NCBI RefSeq assembly: GCF_001579175.1
Contig: NZ_KQ970759.1
Span: 604,387-660,894 of the forward strand
Source: Streptococcus oralis
Lineage (GTDB): Bacteria; Bacillota; Bacilli; Lactobacillales; Streptococcaceae
Reading direction: 5' to 3'
DNA: 56,508 nucleotides
Positions within the stretch are counted from its first letter, which is position 1; each line of letters starts with the position of its first letter. The notes under the pieces are model-generated. The model did not search any database. It saw nothing but the letters and a program-made list of their open reading frames with translations, and was not told where the DNA came from. The position numbers and the translations under genes were made by a program. Below are positions 54,466 to 56,508 of this stretch, piece by piece.

Positions 54466-55104
54466 TTATTTCAAATTTGTCAATACTTTTTCGATGTCTT
54501 TGAACACATCATTGATATCTTGATTTCCTTCGATATCGTGGACCAAACCTTTGGCACGATAGTGAGCAATAATTGGTTCACCTTGTGCGATGTTAACATC
54601 CAAACGACGCTTCACTGTCTCAGGTTTGTCATCTTCGCGTTGGTAGTAATCTTCTTCTTTGTAGTCAACTGGTGGGTTGAAAACTTTGTGGAAGGTTTCA
54701 CCTGTTTCGCGATGGATGATGCGGCCGCTCAAACGTTCCAAGAGACAGTCTGGGTTCACTTCGATGTTGATCACACCTTCCAATTCGATACCAAGTTCAG
54801 CCAATGTTTTGTCCAAGGCATGCGCTTGTTCAATCGTACGTGGGTAACCATCCAACAAGAAACCTGTTTCTTTGATGTCGTCCTGAGAAAGGCGTTCTTT
54901 AACAATTCCATTTGTAACTTCATCTGGAACCAACTCACCTTTGTCGATGTATGACTTGGCAAGTACACCCATTTCAGTTTGATTAGCCATAGCAGCACGG
55001 AACATATCTCCAGTTGAAATGTGTGCCACGTGGAATTGTTCCACAATTTTAGCTGCTTGCGTTCCCTTACCTGCTCCAGGTAAGCCCATAATCAAAAGAT
55101 TCAT
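54466..55104 (-). CDS. adk: Adenylate kinase
   Basis: Adk (212 residues) balances AMP, ADP and ATP. The P-loop [11 protein letters not shown] is at residues 7-17, and the LID segment ([15 protein letters not shown]) has no zinc cysteines, unlike Bacillus. [13 protein letters not shown] is the AMP-side motif. It lies 145 bp after secY in the standard spc operon order. Confidence 0.98.
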   Translation of the reverse strand: MNLLIMGLPGAGKGTQAAKIVEQFHVAHISTGDMFRAAMANQTEMGVLAKSYIDKGELVPDEVTNGIVKERLSQDDIKETGFLLDGYPRTIEQAHALDKTLAELGIELEGVINIEVNPDCLLERLSGRIIHRETGETFHKVFNPPVDYKEEDYYQREDDKPETVKRRLDVNIAQGEPIIAHYRAKGLVHDIEGNQDINDVFKDIEKVLTNLK

Positions 55105-55249
55105 GATAGGATCTCCTTATTTTGTATTTAAATAGAAGCAGAAATTCGTTTCAACCCCTATTTAAAAACAAAATAGAAGAGGGGAGACGAAAGTCTCTCT
55201 GATAGGTAGACCTTCATACTCCACTCTCTAAGCAAAAGTAATCTTGCTT

Positions 55250-56508
55250 TTATTCTGTTTTGTCCATGAAACCAACATACTTACGTTTCAATAGGTAACC
55301 TTCAAGTTGTTTGATTCCTTCGATACCGGTCGAGATAATGATCAAAAGACTAGTTCCCCCAAAAGCAACTGCTTCTGAAAGTCCAAAGACGTCTTTTGCC
55401 ACAATCGGCAAGATTGAGATCACACCAAGGAAGATTGATCCGACCGTCGCAAGGCGACGAAGAAGTTTCGACATGAATTCTTCAGTTCCCTTACCAGGAC
55501 GGACACCATGAATGTAGGCTCCACTCTTTTGCAAGTTTTCTGCTGCTTTCTCTGGATTGATCTGTACAAATGTATAGAAGAATGTAAAGAGAATGATTAA
55601 CAAGGCATACATAGCAACACCTGTCGGAGATGTTGTAGATAACATTTCCTGTGCTGTACGTACCCAAGCCCAATCATGACCTGTAGCACTCAAAAACTGA
55701 AGAATGGCTGCAGGTGCTGCTGTAATGGAACTTGCAAAGATAACTGGGATAACTCCCGCTGGGTTTACCTTCAAAGGAAGGTATGAGCTTGATGGGGCTC
55801 CTTGAGCAACTTTTGTATATTGGATTGGAATTTTATATTCTGCTTGTTGAACATAGGTTGTAAAGTAAACAATCAACAAGACAGCGATAATCAAAATAAC
55901 GACAAAGATAATAGATGAAGTCAAACGGCTACTTGGGATATTGACGAAGTAGTCAACATAGATGCCTTTAATCATCTCAGGGATTGATGCGACAATACCT
56001 GCAAAGATAATCATAGACACACCATTTCCGTATCCTTTATCCGTAATTTGTTCTCCAAGCCACGTTACAATCATACTACCTGCTGTGAGGATAATACCAA
56101 TAGTAACAAAGACTTGTGGAGTTAAAGCTGTCGTTAATAATTTCGCTCCAGATAGAGTATTAAATCCTGCTGTAATCCCGATAGATTGAACAAATGCAAG
56201 CACAAGTGCAATATATCGAGTAGCTTGGTTTAGTTTTCTCCGTCCTACTTCCCCTTGTTTGCCCCATTCTACAAACTTCGGTAAAATATCCATTTGTAGC
56301 AATTGAACAACGATGGAAGCAGTGATATACGGACTTACACCGAGTGCGAAAACGGAGAAGTTCTTCATGGCATTCCCTGAAACAAGACTAAGCATGTTCA
56401 AGAAAGATAAACCACTGAGAGCTTCTAAACTTTTCGCATTCACACCTGGAACAGTAATACTTGTCCCAATACGGAAAACAAGAATGATAAAAATCGTAAA
56501 GAGAATTT
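55250..56508 (-). CDS. secY: Protein translocase subunit SecY (5' end beyond window)
   Basis: The frame is open to the right edge, and about 419 of the usual 436 residues are visible. Markers are GVSPYITASIVVQLLQMDI (plug/helix region), TTYVQQAEYKIPIQY and GVRPGKGTEEFMSKLLRRLA. SecY forms the Sec protein-export channel. An apparent start at 56443 is an internal GTG, not the true start. Between secY and adk, 145 bp hold a short hairpin (GAGAC-TTTC-GTCTC on the minus strand) that may be a processing site. Confidence 0.98.
   Translation of the reverse strand, partial: ILFTIFIILVFRIGTSITVPGVNAKSLEALSGLSFLNMLSLVSGNAMKNFSVFALGVSPYITASIVVQLLQMDILPKFVEWGKQGEVGRRKLNQATRYIALVLAFVQSIGITAGFNTLSGAKLLTTALTPQVFVTIGIILTAGSMIVTWLGEQITDKGYGNGVSMIIFAGIVASIPEMIKGIYVDYFVNIPSSRLTSSIIFVVILIIAVLLIVYFTTYVQQAEYKIPIQYTKVAQGAPSSSYLPLKVNPAGVIPVIFASSITAAPAAILQFLSATGHDWAWVRTAQEMLSTTSPTGVAMYALLIILFTFFYTFVQINPEKAAENLQKSGAYIHGVRPGKGTEEFMSKLLRRLATVGSIFLGVISILPIVAKDVFGLSEAVAFGGTSLLIIISTGIEGIKQLEGYLLKRKYVGFMDKTE

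Noticed and set aside
56300-56443. secY start at 56443
   Set aside because: This is an internal GTG; the reading frame and SecY sequence continue upstream to the window edge.

Overview
The window reads as chromosomal DNA of a mitis-group Streptococcus (S. mitis / S. oralis / S. infantis type). It carries low-GC Firmicute housekeeping genes, a sortase-anchored SpuA pullulanase, BOX repeats, and several copies of the CiaR-dependent csRNA genes best known from S. pneumoniae and relatives. It is probably not S. pneumoniae. The yebC-to-recA interval, which from memory holds ply and lytA in pneumococcus, contains other genes, and no dinF follows recA. There are no rRNA, tRNA, CRISPR or prophage genes.

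Region 1 (1-15.4 kb) is the accessory part. yebC at the left edge is followed by a MATE exporter, a GNAT acetyltransferase, an Asp/Glu racemase-family protein and a small membrane protein. A self-regulated operon (TetR, flavodoxin-fold oxidoreductase, fused ABC exporter) follows. Next come an internally deleted MATE gene facing a MocR-type regulator, and a small operon of an XRE regulator, a CPBP protease and a DUF998 membrane protein. The stretch is full of decay: a broken NAD(P)H oxidoreductase, an HxlR fragment, a shortened MATE, and a dead ISL3-family transposase lying 9 bp from the recA stop.

Region 2 (15.4-28.7 kb) is mostly core genes on the minus strand: recA, cinA, an LCP cell-wall ligase, a GNAT protein overlapping tsaE, a membrane protein, ndk, rpoC and rpoB. 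A strong promoter and a long, terminator-like leader precede rpoB.

Region 3 (28.7-38.1 kb) starts with spuA, the only large plus-strand gene here, divergent from rpoBC and preceded by a cre-like site on its -35. It continues with a membrane-anchored unknown, an XRE membrane regulator, glmS, an EamA transporter remnant and a GH1 glycosidase.

Region 4 (38.1-56.5 kb) is core minus-strand sequence: proS, rseP, cdsA, uppS, a nucleotidyltransferase, ruvB, two GNAT proteins, leuS, a phosphoglycerate-mutase-like phosphatase, a UPF0210/ACT pair, then rplQ, rpoA, rpsK, rpsM, rpmJ, infA, adk and secY (cut by the right edge). Four csRNA genes lie in its gaps, each with a TTTAAG-N5-TTTAAG CiaR box exactly 10 bp upstream of the -10. 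One is split by a BOX element. An RNA structure matching the L17 downstream element follows rplQ.

Compared with my recollection of the TIGR4 gene order, the window joins two blocks at the rpoB/spuA boundary that lie on opposite sides of the origin in pneumococcus. This suggests an origin-symmetric inversion.
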